Shown: positions 10,723 through 22,387 of the stretch, piece after piece | Layout of the letters: every line of letters begins with the position of its first letter | How positions within the stretch are numbered: position 1 is the first letter of the stretch | NCBI RefSeq assembly: GCF_033807575.1 | Contig: NW_026907801.1 | Span: 124,001-188,000 of the forward strand | Length of the DNA: 64,000 bases | Reading direction: 5' to 3' | Source: Cydia pomonella | Taxonomy: Eukaryota > Arthropoda > Insecta > Lepidoptera > Tortricidae | The notes under the pieces: model-generated | What the model was told of the DNA's origin: nothing | Databases searched by the model: none | What the model saw: only the letters and a program-made list of their open reading frames with translations | Translations under genes and position numbers: made by a program

Positions 10723-12282
10723 CCTTTGAACGCCATTCTTAATGTGGGGCGCGTCATAGTGAACCTTATCTGAGTGCACGAAGATTGTTATTGGGCTGTA
10801 GGCGCGCGGGTCAGTTGACGTCTTAGGGTTTGGGTTATAGGGTTTGTCCTTCACTGAACATGTTCCACGACTTCCACGAGTGTACGCTCTAAGACTGAGT
10901 TGTTAATCATAACAGAGTAAAGATGGATGTACTAAGTAGTTAGGAAATACGTGTCAAATGTATATTCGATGTTGAGTTGATTGTAATAGATATTTTTGTA
11001 AATACAGTTAAGAATTATACGTTAATATTTTACGATAAATTATGTGTTTGCTTGCAATTCGAGCCCTTTTTAGAAACACGTTGCTGCTTTGCTGAAAAAA
11101 GTAGCCAAAAAATGAAATTAAAAAGTGATTTGTGCACAAGCCCTTTACATATTTGAAGCCATCTACTTAAGACGAAAGTGGAGGCCTCGCGCGAAATCAC
11201 CTTTTCATACAAACGTAGTCCTCATTTTCCTCTCTGGATATTAACATTATTGAAAATATTTTGACACAATTTGTTGCATATCAATCACAGCTAATACAGC
11301 TATGCCCCAATGTTTGATATTTTTCTAATTTTTTATTATTAAAGGAGTTAGAAGCATTTCAAATTTTGTATGAAATCTGTTTTTCACCCCTAATTTTAAT
11401 AATAATACAAAAATGTAAAAAGTCAAACGTAGGGGCATAGCTATGGTAAATATACATCAAAATATGTTAAAAAAAAAACAAAATGTCAATATCCAGAGAG
11501 GAAGACGGGGACTACTTGTGCATCGAGAATCGGCCGTCCTCTTTCCTCTTAATGAATTGTTTATTTGTATAAAACTTATAACTGACCGAGCGCTAATGAA
11601 GAAGCTTGGGCGAAAATGTTTTCGTGTGTCCGGATATTCTCCTCTACAGGTCGCATATTTCTCAACCGATTCTCGTGAAATGTTGTGAGTAGGTTCGGTA
11701 GTTAGATATTGTGCAGTTTCGTTTTTTGGAAATGTTCAAATTGGTAGAAATTGATATAAAGGACTTAGTGCCAGTACGGTATATGGCGGTCATTGTGAGT
11801 ACGATGTGATGACTCAAAAAAATAAGTATATTTTATATTTAATTTTATGAAGCTTATCGCGAGGGCTACAGAGGTCTCTTTTGTACCACTAATAGAGGTA
11901 ATTCAGTGGCAAAGTGTCGGGACCGCAGCATGCGTCCCAGTTATAGAGTTATCTCACTTACCCAGGTCCCACTTAACCAAGTTTCACCGTAGTAATAAGT
12001 AGTATGAGCGCTATGGTTAAACGTTTTAAACTAAATCTTAATACTTATTAGCTATTCTTATTAAGCTACTATAAAACTTTAAAAAAAATCATGTATGGTA
12101 CTCTCAGCTTCTTTATTTCTGTACCAAAAGTCCCTTTCCAAGTGATTTTACAACACCTGTGCTGGCCTGCCATTTGCATCCGCCAGAAGGCTGGATAAAG
12201 TTCATCAATAAAAGTATGGTACCTACTGCAAAGGTTGTGCATTAGTCTCTTTACTTTGACTTGCGCTTTGTTTAGGTAAGTA

Positions 12283-12441
12283 CAGGGGCGTAGCTACCGC
12301 CGTATCTGCCGTATCAATTATACGGGGCCCCCGGGCCACGGGGGCCCCCAACGTGCGTTTTTGTGAGAAATCTTTACCCTTCCTAAGGGCCCCCAAACAA
12401 ATTTTTATACGGGGCCCCGCCAAGGCTCGCTACGCCACTGG
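12283..12441. repeat. dispersed repeat with GC-rich palindromic core
   Basis: Bounded by GGGGCGTAGCTACCGCC and GCTCGCTACGCCACTG, with a core of ATACGGGGCCCCCGGG-like palindromes. The ORF on the minus strand here reflects repeat composition. Confidence 0.6.
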
Positions 12442-12476
12442 GTAAGTACTTACATACTTTTGAGTGCCAGGTATCA

Positions 12477-12611
12477 GGGCGGCTACCGGGAAATTCGAAA
12501 TTCGTCAATTGCGGGCATTTTTCTCTGTCACTCTGTCTCAATTACGTCTTATTAAGAGTAAGAGAAAGATCCCCGCAATTTGCGAATTTCGGTTTTCGCG
12601 GTAGGCCCCCA
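12477..12611. repeat. MITE family B copy
   Basis: GCGGCTACCGGGAAATTCG to TTTTCGCGGTAGGCCCCC. It abuts the family A copy that follows, with no more than one or two bases between them. Confidence 0.8.
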
Positions 12612-12726
12612 GAGGACCTACCGCGAACCACGTGCGACGTGTTGCCTCTCTGTCGCACTAGTAAATTCTTACGTAAGTGTGACAGGGAGGCAACACGTCG
12701 AACGTGGTTCGCGGTAAGCCCTCTGG
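12612..12726. repeat. MITE family A copy
   Basis: Inverted ends GAGGACCTACCGCGAACCAC and GTGGTTCGCGGTAAGCCCTC. Confidence 0.85.
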
Positions 12727-13032
12727 TCCCTACATAACCCAGCTTATCATACCAGCCCAGCCCACAAGTACCTAATCGTATTCGTTATCTATACTATTTT
12801 TCAAACAGGAAGGGTACGCTGACAGAATAATGAACAATTTGATAAAATTTGGCGTTTTAAGCTTGTTACGGAGATGACACCTGTCACCGTACTCATAGTG
12901 TTTGAAAGATATAGTGGCGGTGAATGCAAAATAAAATACTTCACTTTCGTATATTTTGAATATACTTACATTCATACAGAATGGGTTAATTGGGGTTACC
13001 ATTTAGATAAAACCTACAAAATATTGACGGAT

Positions 13033-13195
13033 TCTATAATAGGAAGCTCTTTTTTTAGAGAGTTCCGTAGCCAAATGGCAAAAAAACGGAACCCTTATAG
13101 ATTCGTCATGGCCGTCTGTCTGTCCGATTATGTCACAGCCACTTTTTTCCGAAACTATAAGAGCTATACCTACTGTTCAAACTTGTTTCAGCGTA
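13033..13195. repeat. dispersed repeat (TTCCGTAGCC...ACGGAACCC family), inverted copy
   Basis: It contains GTTCCGTAGCCAAATGGC, then ACGGAACCCTTATAGATTCG, then GTCTGTCTGTCCGATTATG. The same order in the opposite orientation appears at 46440-46553 and 56030-56117. The 127-codon ORF across it is not a gene. Confidence 0.75.
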
Positions 13196-13474
13196 GTCTC
13201 GTAAAAACAGATTTAGACTTAAAGGACTCCTACCAACACTACTCTGACACCAACTGATACTTACTGATACTCGAAGTACTTACATAAAATTGATTACTCG
13301 GGTGTTTTTTATACCATGACTGGCAGCATATGATCCACTTCTCAGTAAGCTGACATCGAAGATTGTTGAATAAAGATGCTCAAGGTATTTCGTCTGGGCT
13401 GCTAAAATATGTAGACACCAAAAATATATTAAAGAATGCACTATCTATATATATATATATTAAACACGAAGATA

Positions 13475-13625
13475 GAGTCAGACCACGATAAGTTGGCAGC
13501 GATTTTGAGTGCAAGTGTTATTTTAAACGTCAAACATCTATGAAATTATGACGTTTACTTAAAACAGCACACCCTTGCACAGGTTGGGCTATCAAAATCG
13601 CTGCTAACTTAGCTTGGTCCGACTC
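13475..13625. repeat. MITE family F
   Basis: Ends GAGTCAGACCACGATAAG and CTTAGCTTGGTCCGACTC, with inner GTGCAAGTGTTATTTTAAAC. A second copy lies at 16390-16537. Confidence 0.75.
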
Positions 13626-14500
13626 TCAAGTTCCCGATTCTTATTTCGTCGTATTCTGACGTACACAACTGTACGTGACGTACGTAAATCCGGCAATATA
13701 AGAATCCGACGAATCGGGAACTAATCGGCGCGAAGGGCGACTATGTGTGCTGTCGTTAACTTTCCAAAATTGCGAAAATTCCTCCAGGAAGCAAATCCGT
13801 TACTTCTCATATTTTTGTATACGAGTCGAAATTTTCCACTCCCAAACTGAAAGTTTCCTTTTTTCTGTGAAATCCTGTAATTTTAAAGAACCTTTCGCAA
13901 TTTGCACATAGCATTTAAAGGAAAAAGGAAAGGCGAGATTCAAACGAAGATTTTATGTAATTAATTATCATAACATCTTTTATTCTATATTATTATTTTA
14001 AATTTTACATGCTTAGTTCAAACATTAAGAAAGAAATAATAATATTTAACATCTGGATAATATACAGCTCTATTTTATGATCACTTAGTGAATAAAAAAA
14101 TTATATTAATATATTGCAAAATATTCCATTGTTAATCGCAACACGCTACAGAAACGATACGGGCTGGGAGCACAAAAGGATTGCGGTATGGCAAACTAGA
14201 GGGCGCATTTCGTTTTACAATAACAAAATATAGCTTTTCACTTACATATTACCCGCTACTATGTACATAAACGCTCTACCGATGATAATAGCTTCCGTGA
14301 TTATCACAAACATTGTATCTAAAACCCTACGTGTCTTGATTATGCGACGGTCCGCGGCGGACGGCCTCTATATTACAACCTCGTCTCGCACAATACTGAT
14401 AAAATCACTTTACAAGTGACAGTTCGCAGTTTGGACGTAGAAGGTAGTTGAAATTATTTGTTACAAATGCCGTTTTAATTAGAAATATGCTTTTACTAAC

Positions 14501-14647
14501 CAGAGGATCTAGCCAAGAAGACATTCGTTGACAGAAAAAGCTAAACTATAGAAATACTCATGTGACTTTTCGTAGCATTTCGCATCCCGGTTTAGTTTTT
14601 CTATTAATTTTGTCGATGTCCGGTGGTCATCTTGGCTAGACCCCTGG
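14501..14647. repeat. inverted-repeat element (TCTAGCCAAGA ends)
   Basis: CAGAGGATCTAGCCAAGAAG at the left and CATCTTGGCTAGACCCCTGG at the right, with an inner AGAAAAAGCTAAAC / GTTTAGTTTTTCT pair. MITE-like, about 147 bp. Confidence 0.7.
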
Positions 14648-16389
14648 AGTGTAGATTTGAACGCTCAGCTCAAATAATTTCAACCACATTGTAAAATAAC
14701 CATTTTCATTTACTTTTCACAAAAATTAAAACTGGTGGTTATTTCACTTCAACAGTCCGACACAATAAGCAGTATGTTGTAGTCTAATAAACAACCAGAT
14801 CGAAATATTTACAAGCTCATTTCATCTAAGGACAATTTACCTATTTAGATTATTGATCTAAAATTGATTGTATCACAAAAGATATACAAAAAAGCTATAA
14901 TTCGTTATACAAAACAAAAATATAAAGCATTAAAATCAAATATTATTTACGAATCCATCTTGAAAGCTGCTAAAATTATAATTGTAACCTTTAGGTGAAA
15001 TATTGCAACATAACGACTTAGATATAATTATGCATTAAAACCGAATTGCTATTAAGTAGCCCGTGAGACGCCAGGCGGTTTGTGAAGGTAGCGTCTAAAA
15101 TTATAACCAAGTAAATAAACAATCATAAAATTGAACACAATTTTGTCCGGTGCGACTTAGCGTCGCTCACGAGAACTGGCAATTAAGCTGCATTGGAATA
15201 AATATTGAATAAATGTTTAAAAACTTGTCTGAAATGGACAGGTGTAACGAGACAGAATAGGGGAACATAATTCAATTATTGGCACCTCTATTGAAAGCAT
15301 TTTAACAATTCTGTCAAAAAGTAGTCTAGTTGCCAATAAATGAATTTACCCTAGTTTATGTAAGTTAAAATTAAATCAGCATAGTTTGTGTACCGGGTGC
15401 TGCAGTGCCTTCAAAATTAATAAACCTAACGGAACTTACAGTTCGTGCTGTTGAACTGATGTCTATGCCCGTGCGCTTTCAGATACACGGTTGGTATGGA
15501 TCGATGGGGATATGCCATTAATAAACATAATCATTATGCGTATAAAATATGTGTTTTTCTAAGGAACTCTTTTGAGAACTTGTACATATTTAAGATAATA
15601 TGTGATAAAACAAGCAAATACATAAACCAATATGGAAATATCAAGCCTATCATGACACGAAAAAATGTGATGTGTGTGTACTAAATATACGAAACGAAAT
15701 AACTAATATGCTTAAATATAACACTGGAAGCGCACAGACTAGACAGCCATCTATAAATGCTGTATTTGAGAAATCATTGGCTATTCCTATTTATCCCCGC
15801 TTTTCTTTATGCTAAAAAAGTTCACCGGTATTTACCGGTATTCACATAAAATAGTTTACCGGTATTTACCGGCGAAATGGGGACTAATAGTAACCACCCT
15901 GAATCATAGCACTGGCCTAAATAAAGATAAAAATTCAAATCACATTCTTAATTATTCTGCTTATCAAGAACGCGGGTACTACTCTAACATCCAGATTAGG
16001 GGGATACTAAAATCTTAAGTTTATCGAACACGAAAAGCACACGTTTCGTCATTGAGCAACTGTGAGGGATGGAGTCGCACGACTGGGCGCTTGCACGTAG
16101 CTGCTACATTACACAGGCTTAGGCGGTAAGAACAACTGCTTTATAGCCATTTTTGTGAAATGTATCTATTTTATTGTAATCGCAAAACGACTGAAGAGAG
16201 TTTAACTCTCCTAGGAAGTAGGTAATATAATTCGAAATACATAAGACATGTCAGGCACGATTTTCCGTACCTCCACGAGAAAAAGTAAATAGGTTCAGCC
16301 GTATCCGAACAGGACCACACGTAAAAACACGCGCCTCCTAATTATTGGAAATAAAATCCGTTGTTAAGTTTTAGAACCGGCCAAAAATA

Positions 16390-16537
16390 GAGTCGGACCA
16401 AGACAAGTCTGCAACGATTTTTATATCACACGCAGTGCAAGTGTTACTTTAAACGTCAAACTTCTTTGAAATTATGACGTATTAATAACACTTGCACCGC
16501 GTGCTATCAAAATCGTTGCACATATCTTGGTCTGACT
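16390..16537. repeat. MITE family F copy
   Basis: GAGTCGGACCAAGACAAG at the left, CATATCTTGGTCTGACTG at the right; same internal sequence as the 13475 copy. Confidence 0.75.
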
Positions 16538-16559
16538 GTAGTCTTTTGTATTTGTAGCA

Positions 16560-19500
16560 TATTGGACCACCTGTGCCACTACGGAAACTTAACTAAACTG
16601 CAACCTCATCTCTCGTTGGCTCGTCTATCGTACGTTTATTAAATTATTAGGCCACATATCATCTCATACATCTTATTTCATAATTCTATGTTACAATGAA
16701 TCAAATAAATGGGGTTCTGTTATCAGATCTCCTTATAGTGTGTAGTAGGGCTAAATACCTGACCATGACAACCAAGTATTGCTATTGCTATTTCCGCTAC
16801 AAGTCCGCAATTGGCGAGGTTACCCTACGAGATTTTTAAATGCGTATTTTCGAGGAGAGTAAAAAAAGAAATAATAAAAGAATTACGCTGTTCCTGTCTA
16901 TTTTTTTAACAGGTTTATAATTAGAGTGTTTAACTGTGTTATGTGTAAATGCAACGTTTTAGCCTATTAACGAATAAAATATTTTGCAAATGTTTAAGTC
17001 ACTGGGTTTAGTGTCGCACAACATTTACTCGTTGTCATCGCGATTATTGTATAGTGTATGTATGTATGAATAGTGATGATCTCGCAGCCATAGTTTGGAC
17101 CACATACATATATAAATAAAAATCTCTACAACATAATTATTTCTGCAAGGTGCATGCTCGAAATTTTAGCATAAGTGGTTATTCTTAGGAGTTTCCTATA
17201 TATTTTGAACAAACTTTGTTTTTTTTTTTGCTGTTCCACTTCTTTGAAGGAGAAATGTCTGTCTGTGAAATGTAGCGGAGAAATCGGGAATATGTAATCG
17301 CCGTCTAAACTGTAGCTGCGTGACTTATATGAGTTTGGGGAAGCATGAGCATAGTTTTGGTTACGACCCTTCTTATTTAAAAAATAGCTAAACAGAAGTT
17401 TTGTGATTATAATCAAAACGGAGGGTGAAGGGAATATACTGCGATCTATGTTCTCAATGCTTGTTGTAGCGTATGACAAAAAGACTCAGAGGATGGCCTG
17501 TTATAGAAATGACATAAAACTACCACAAAAATGCATGTTTGATACATTAAAATACGATAAATGGTTTTAAAGTAGATGGCTAGTTGATGGAGGGTAGATT
17601 TAGTTTTTTTTTTTCTGCCAACAAACTGTACTGCAGTTTGGCAGATTAGTAGTTTAAGGCTTTTTGTAATCTTCTTTTGATTCAAATAAATAAAAAAAAA
17701 AAAAAAAGAGTGGTTGTCCAAGGGAAAACCGTAACCATAGCAACGAGTGACACAAAAAAGTTGTTCCACCCTTTCACGTTACACCACGGAGAAAAATAGT
17801 TAATCTTTTCCTGTCGTTTTTATATTTCTGCCTAAACGTTGATTATGATTGAAGGAAACATAACACGAAAACTATGCCCGCTTCCAAATCTTATTATACA
17901 ACATGAAATTTTTACCGATTATCCTACAGACCTACAAAATCATTTAAAAATCACGGCTTATTTTATTAAAATTGTATCTATAGAGTTTATAATTGGCTAT
18001 TTAACACTCAATTGAATATGTACAAAGTTCCCCTAATTGCAAGATAAAAACATCATGTTGTATAGACACAGTACTTACGGGGGGTTGCAGTCGGTGTGAC
18101 ATCGTTTTGCTAAAATTATTTTAAAATAGATTGCTGAAATGAACCCAAAATAGTGCTGTCAAAACAGCGTCTTACGAGACGGTTTTTTCACGCGGATAGA
18201 TTAAAAAGTATCACGTCAAATCGTCTTCAATTTATTTGATCAAATCGTCTTCAAATCATTTATTTGTCATCATTGTGTAACGAAAGTTACCCTAAAGTAC
18301 GACTAATTTTCGTGGCACATTAATCAAATAAACTGTAGACGTAATACAAAGCTCGTTCCGTCCATATATTTTCTAATAGATTGGCTAGTTTTTGTAAAAA
18401 TACTACAAAAATCCCTATTTTGTCAGCAAGATTTTTGTTCAACTTCAGCACTCTATCTCAGTATGTCTCTTATAATTCGGCCACTATACGATCGCTTCGA
18501 TGAGACGAATAACTTCTATTTACTATAAATAGCTATTGTTAAATCTTATTCACTGCGTGTATGCACCTTGTCTTGTGTACAATAAGGGCTAAAATTCACT
18601 GATCAAGTGTATGCCATGATTCTCTGAATATGGCAGTGAAGGCATAGTTGCTTATGAAGTTATAGAAGCAAATCATTGCTGTACGGCTTTTTAGTCGAAA
18701 CAAGTGAGCCTATACGAGTAAACTTAAAATATATGTCATATTTTAATAATTTAGGGTTAACTTTTGAACGCAATATATTTGCTAGTATCTCAAAGCTTCA
18801 AATGTAAATAGCCTAAAAAAGGCATTTGCCTATTAGAATATAAGCATTCTTTAACCTTTTGAACGTTTATGTCATAAACACAAACATCACTCAAACGCCA
18901 AGATCTCGAGCGCAAGCGGGCTAATGTAAACCTTACTCGAGAGTGTGAAGGTTACTTTGACAGCGTACGTCATGACACATAGTTGTCCTTGGCGGTGTGG
19001 ACACGACTAGTAACGACGCCTTTAGGAGTTCTTGGCGTTCAAAACGTTAATTGGTAAATACCAATTAAGGAATGCTTATTTTTGTACTAGCTGTGCTCGC
19101 GTCTCTGCTCTTGTGGGATATGGTTTGTTATTAGCCCTCCTGCCTCCTAGTAGGGGGGGTAGTTTCCTAAAATAAGTAGCGCCTACGTACATCCCCAATT
19201 CCCTACCAAAACGAAGACATGAGCATCCTATATTTGCATCAAAATTGGTTAAATTGTAAATAGGTGACAGAGATACAGACGCTTACATTCGCATGTATTA
19301 TATTAATAGGGATTTGCTACAAAACTGTGCTAGAGTAGTATGTGCGTCTCGAAAAATTATGCTAAAAACTAGTCAGTAATTTTACTAGTTACTGAGAGTG
19401 ATGCCCGCAAATACAAACTTATATGAGGCGATGCATTTATCTTTACAAATGGCGGACTTAAAGCCATTCACCAGTCAACCATTGGATCAAACAGAAACTT

Positions 19501-21120
19501 GTTGCTACACATGTTGACTATTTTGCCGTTTGCAATAATTTGCATCGATAACGTGGGTGTGGATCGGAGCTAGCTGCCTCAACTTCGTGGTGCGGGACCA
19601 GATGCCCAGAACCTTGATCATGGGACGATGAAATCAAAATGGAACGTGCCATGTTATACAACATGTACAATAACGTTACATAACTCGGATGGTTACTTTT
19701 TTACTTACTAATAATAATACAGTCACACATAACCTTGAACAAACACACTACAGTCAACCATGATAACTTTTCACCAACCGTCTGAGTTAAGAGATAGAGC
19801 TATACGTAAGATTAGTATAGACTTGCAAGGATTTATTGGACCTTCTCAGTGAGCCACCAGATGGCGCTATAAGTCGAGCTTAAACGCCAAACAATATTTA
19901 TATGGATCTGCTTCCTTGCCTAAGACGCTATCTTGAAAGATGATGAGGAACCTAACATTTCCTATATGTATCATTTCCTTGTCCTTGCTTGTACAGATTG
20001 TGTGACATGTTCATTTCCATTTCGATTTTTAACGTCTCACATTCATAGATGTTCGTATAGGCTGTCCCCCGCACACGAATGATTGCCTGAAAGTGCTTCC
20101 GCAGCCGCCATTATCAGCGCAGTAACAAAGCGCTTACTTAAATTATAACACAGATTTAACCTCTAATAATGGCTAACACGAAATCGGTATCCAAACTAAC
20201 CGTTACACCGGAGACGCCTACCCTAACGAGACCTACACTTAGGAGGAGCCCGCATAGCTCTATACACGCTAAAAAAGTAAAACAAATAATAAAAACAACT
20301 ATAATTTACTTAAACATTATGCGTACAAAAATCCTAGCAATCCTTCTATAGACGGTCCTTCTATTAAATAAATATATCCGACATACATAAACATTATACA
20401 TACATAAAAAAAATATACCATTATACATATGTACCACTACATCCTATCTTAATTCATCTCCTATGTACAATATTTACAAAGGGAAATAAAAACAATTTGT
20501 ACTTGCAGAAAAACCGTGAAAAAAACACTGAAGTGAAACGGAAATATACAGTTTGAGCGCTCGGGCGCTCCCGCGGTACAAAACGTACGTTAACTTAGAT
20601 CAGCTGTACAGCGGCGCCCCGCGCCGTGAGATTTACAAAAATATGCCTTACGCTCTATCTGTCGCAGCGCCGCGCCACCGCCTCTGGAACAACGCAACCT
20701 ACACTTTACTGTGCGGCTATACATACAGGCAAGCGGGGTCGGGTGTCTTGCTAAAGGCAGAAATGCAGCTTGTATATTTTGCTAATGAAAATAGAGATTT
20801 CATTACCAAAATATACAAGGTGCCCACGTGGAACCCGAGAGATTTTAACCATGGATTTCTGAGGCTAAAAGAAGCTAACAACCTTATATGGGTTTAGGTC
20901 AATTTCACAAAAAAATGTTTGTTTATTTTTATTTTCGATTTTGTGTATGTATTTGTAAATAAAATTTAAACGCAATTTGTAAAACTGTAACTAAAAAAAA
21001 TTTGAACTTATAACCTATTTTCGGCAAAATGTTACTTGTCACTTTTTGACATATCTAAAACAGAGACATTAGTCTTTAAATATGATCAGAAACATACTGT
21101 TAAAATCTCTCGCAATGCTC
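16560..21120. other. intergenic stretch without supported gene
   Basis: AT-rich sequence with only small ORFs and no recognisable domains. There is a hairpin at 20770-20819 (CTTGTATATTTTG / CAAAATATACAAG) and a GC-richer patch at 20550-20720. That patch could hold a 3'-terminal exon of the minus-strand PHD-SET gene, but no acceptor/ORF combination is convincing. Confidence 0.5.
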
Positions 21121-21150
21121 ACGAACTCCGTGCATATAAGCATATTATAG

Positions 21151-22144
21151 ACTCTGTATCTTTAGGTATTTAAATAAAAGTAAAACAAAATCTACTTTTC
21201 AAATGGCTCCTTAAGCCAGTTGAGGGTAGATGAAAATACATGATCAAATAATGTAGGTTAAAGTCAGGTCGTTCTGTGACAGCACAGATTAATAAATAGT
21301 TACCACGTAACAGATACATCATTCCCATACAAAAGCGAAAATACAGAAGCGCTGCTGCTCAGGACGAGAAGAAATGTATCATAAGTACGCGCACAAAGAG
21401 TCGAGACTGTGTTGCCCGCCGTGCGAGTCACGTGCCAACACGTCGTCGTAAAAATGCGCTAAGGTTGTACCTAATTATTGTAATAAAACGAATGTTGCGA
21501 ATCAACCAATTTTTTTTATTAGTCAATCAAATATGTTTTAGTTTTATATAATGACATACTTGTAATTTTTTTCCCTTCTCGGAATTCTCTGTTATTAAAT
21601 TTTGTAGTTGAAAATATCCTAAATCGCGTAAATGATTTTAATAATACAGAAACCAGGACTAAAGCGACGGAAAATCAACGGTTTTTAAAAGTTGTAATAC
21701 GGTGCTACAAGGCTAATTCATTATATGTCTTGTCAAAATTATTTAAAAATACTTTTTTCTAAGTCTTCAACATAATTATTAAACGTTTCAGGTGGAATAA
21801 ACGGCAAATTTTCCTTTGATTTTTGCCTTTTACACCCATGTACTGCACAATAATTACGTGGTTTCGGCATTACGAAGCGTAAGCGCGGGAAACGTGCGGC
21901 GCAGTGCGGTGCGAGCACTCGGGCGGACGTGCGGCGGCGCTCTGTGGGTTGTATCGCCGACGATACGCCGAGCGGTAGGCATATAGCGCGTGGCCTTGAG
22001 CCAGTGACAGATCCAGGCGGTTTTGTATTTGGTTGATGAACCAATAAATGTTATAACTACCCGAAAATGTAGAAATTCTTTGCTTACTTTTAGCAAAGAA
22101 TTTCTACATTTTCGGGTTCATTTAAATACCTAAAGATACAGAGT
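21151..22144. mobile_element. 994-bp DNA transposon-like element with perfect 25-bp TIRs and a THAP-like fragment
   Basis: The first 25 bases at 21151 (ACTCTGTATCTTTAGGTATT plus TAAAT) are the exact reverse complement of 22120-22144. Both ends are flanked by ATAG. Inside is a short minus-strand ORF opening with a THAP-like CxxxGC start, and a 60-bp hairpin near 22055-22118 (CCCGAAAATGTAGAAATTCT pairing with its complement). It is too short for a transposase, so it is non-autonomous. The family is uncertain; the THAP link would suggest P- or Kolobok-type transposons. Confidence 0.75.
21739..21870 (-). pseudogene. THAP-like zinc-finger N-terminal fragment (43 codons)
   Basis: ATG at 21870 gives MPKPRNYCAVHGCKRQKSK, which resembles the start of a THAP domain (Met-Pro, Cys, three residues, Cys, then Lys/Ser-rich). 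It stops after 43 residues, before the His and Pro-rich half that a real THAP domain needs. It lies inside the element bounded at 21151 and 22144, so it is probably a transposase remnant. Confidence 0.4.
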
Positions 22145-22387
22145 ATAGTCATTGGTACCTAAGGGGAAAGCTAATACCACAAACATCGTTTTGGGGTAGT
22201 ACACAAGCACAGCCGGACGATCGATCACGATCCGTCAAAGGCGCACTGCGTACAGCAGAACAGAGCAAGAGCTAACAATGTGGCTCAAAATAGGAAGGCA
22301 AAGGGAGCTTAACAAAAATCTCTGTGCCACCTATGAATTTCAAGAATTAGGGGGAGCTTTGCTAATGTATACTAGAATTAGAAAATA

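Larger units (their letters stand above)
7673..12280 (+). other. cwo 3' UTR and downstream flank
   Basis: There is no supported coding exon. An AATAAA at 10256-10261 is a possible polyadenylation signal but is far from the stop codon and cannot be tied to cwo. The stretch holds one family B MITE (8619-8751), a half copy of family A (10636-10722), and 9650-9790, where a GGGTAATTCCGAAA-type sequence is partly self-complementary. Confidence 0.5.

Noticed and set aside
12874..13257. 127-codon plus-strand ORF
   Set aside because: Lies across a dispersed ACGGAACCC-type repeat; similar text occurs at two other sites.
17126..17769. Two overlapping minus-strand ORFs of 107-117 codons
   Set aside because: AT-rich, with homopolymer runs, no splice context and no recognisable family.
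20553..20897. 114-codon plus-strand ORF
   Set aside because: No ATG at its start, no recognisable domain, and it runs through a hairpin (20770-20819). It may overlap a terminal exon on the other strand but is not itself supported.
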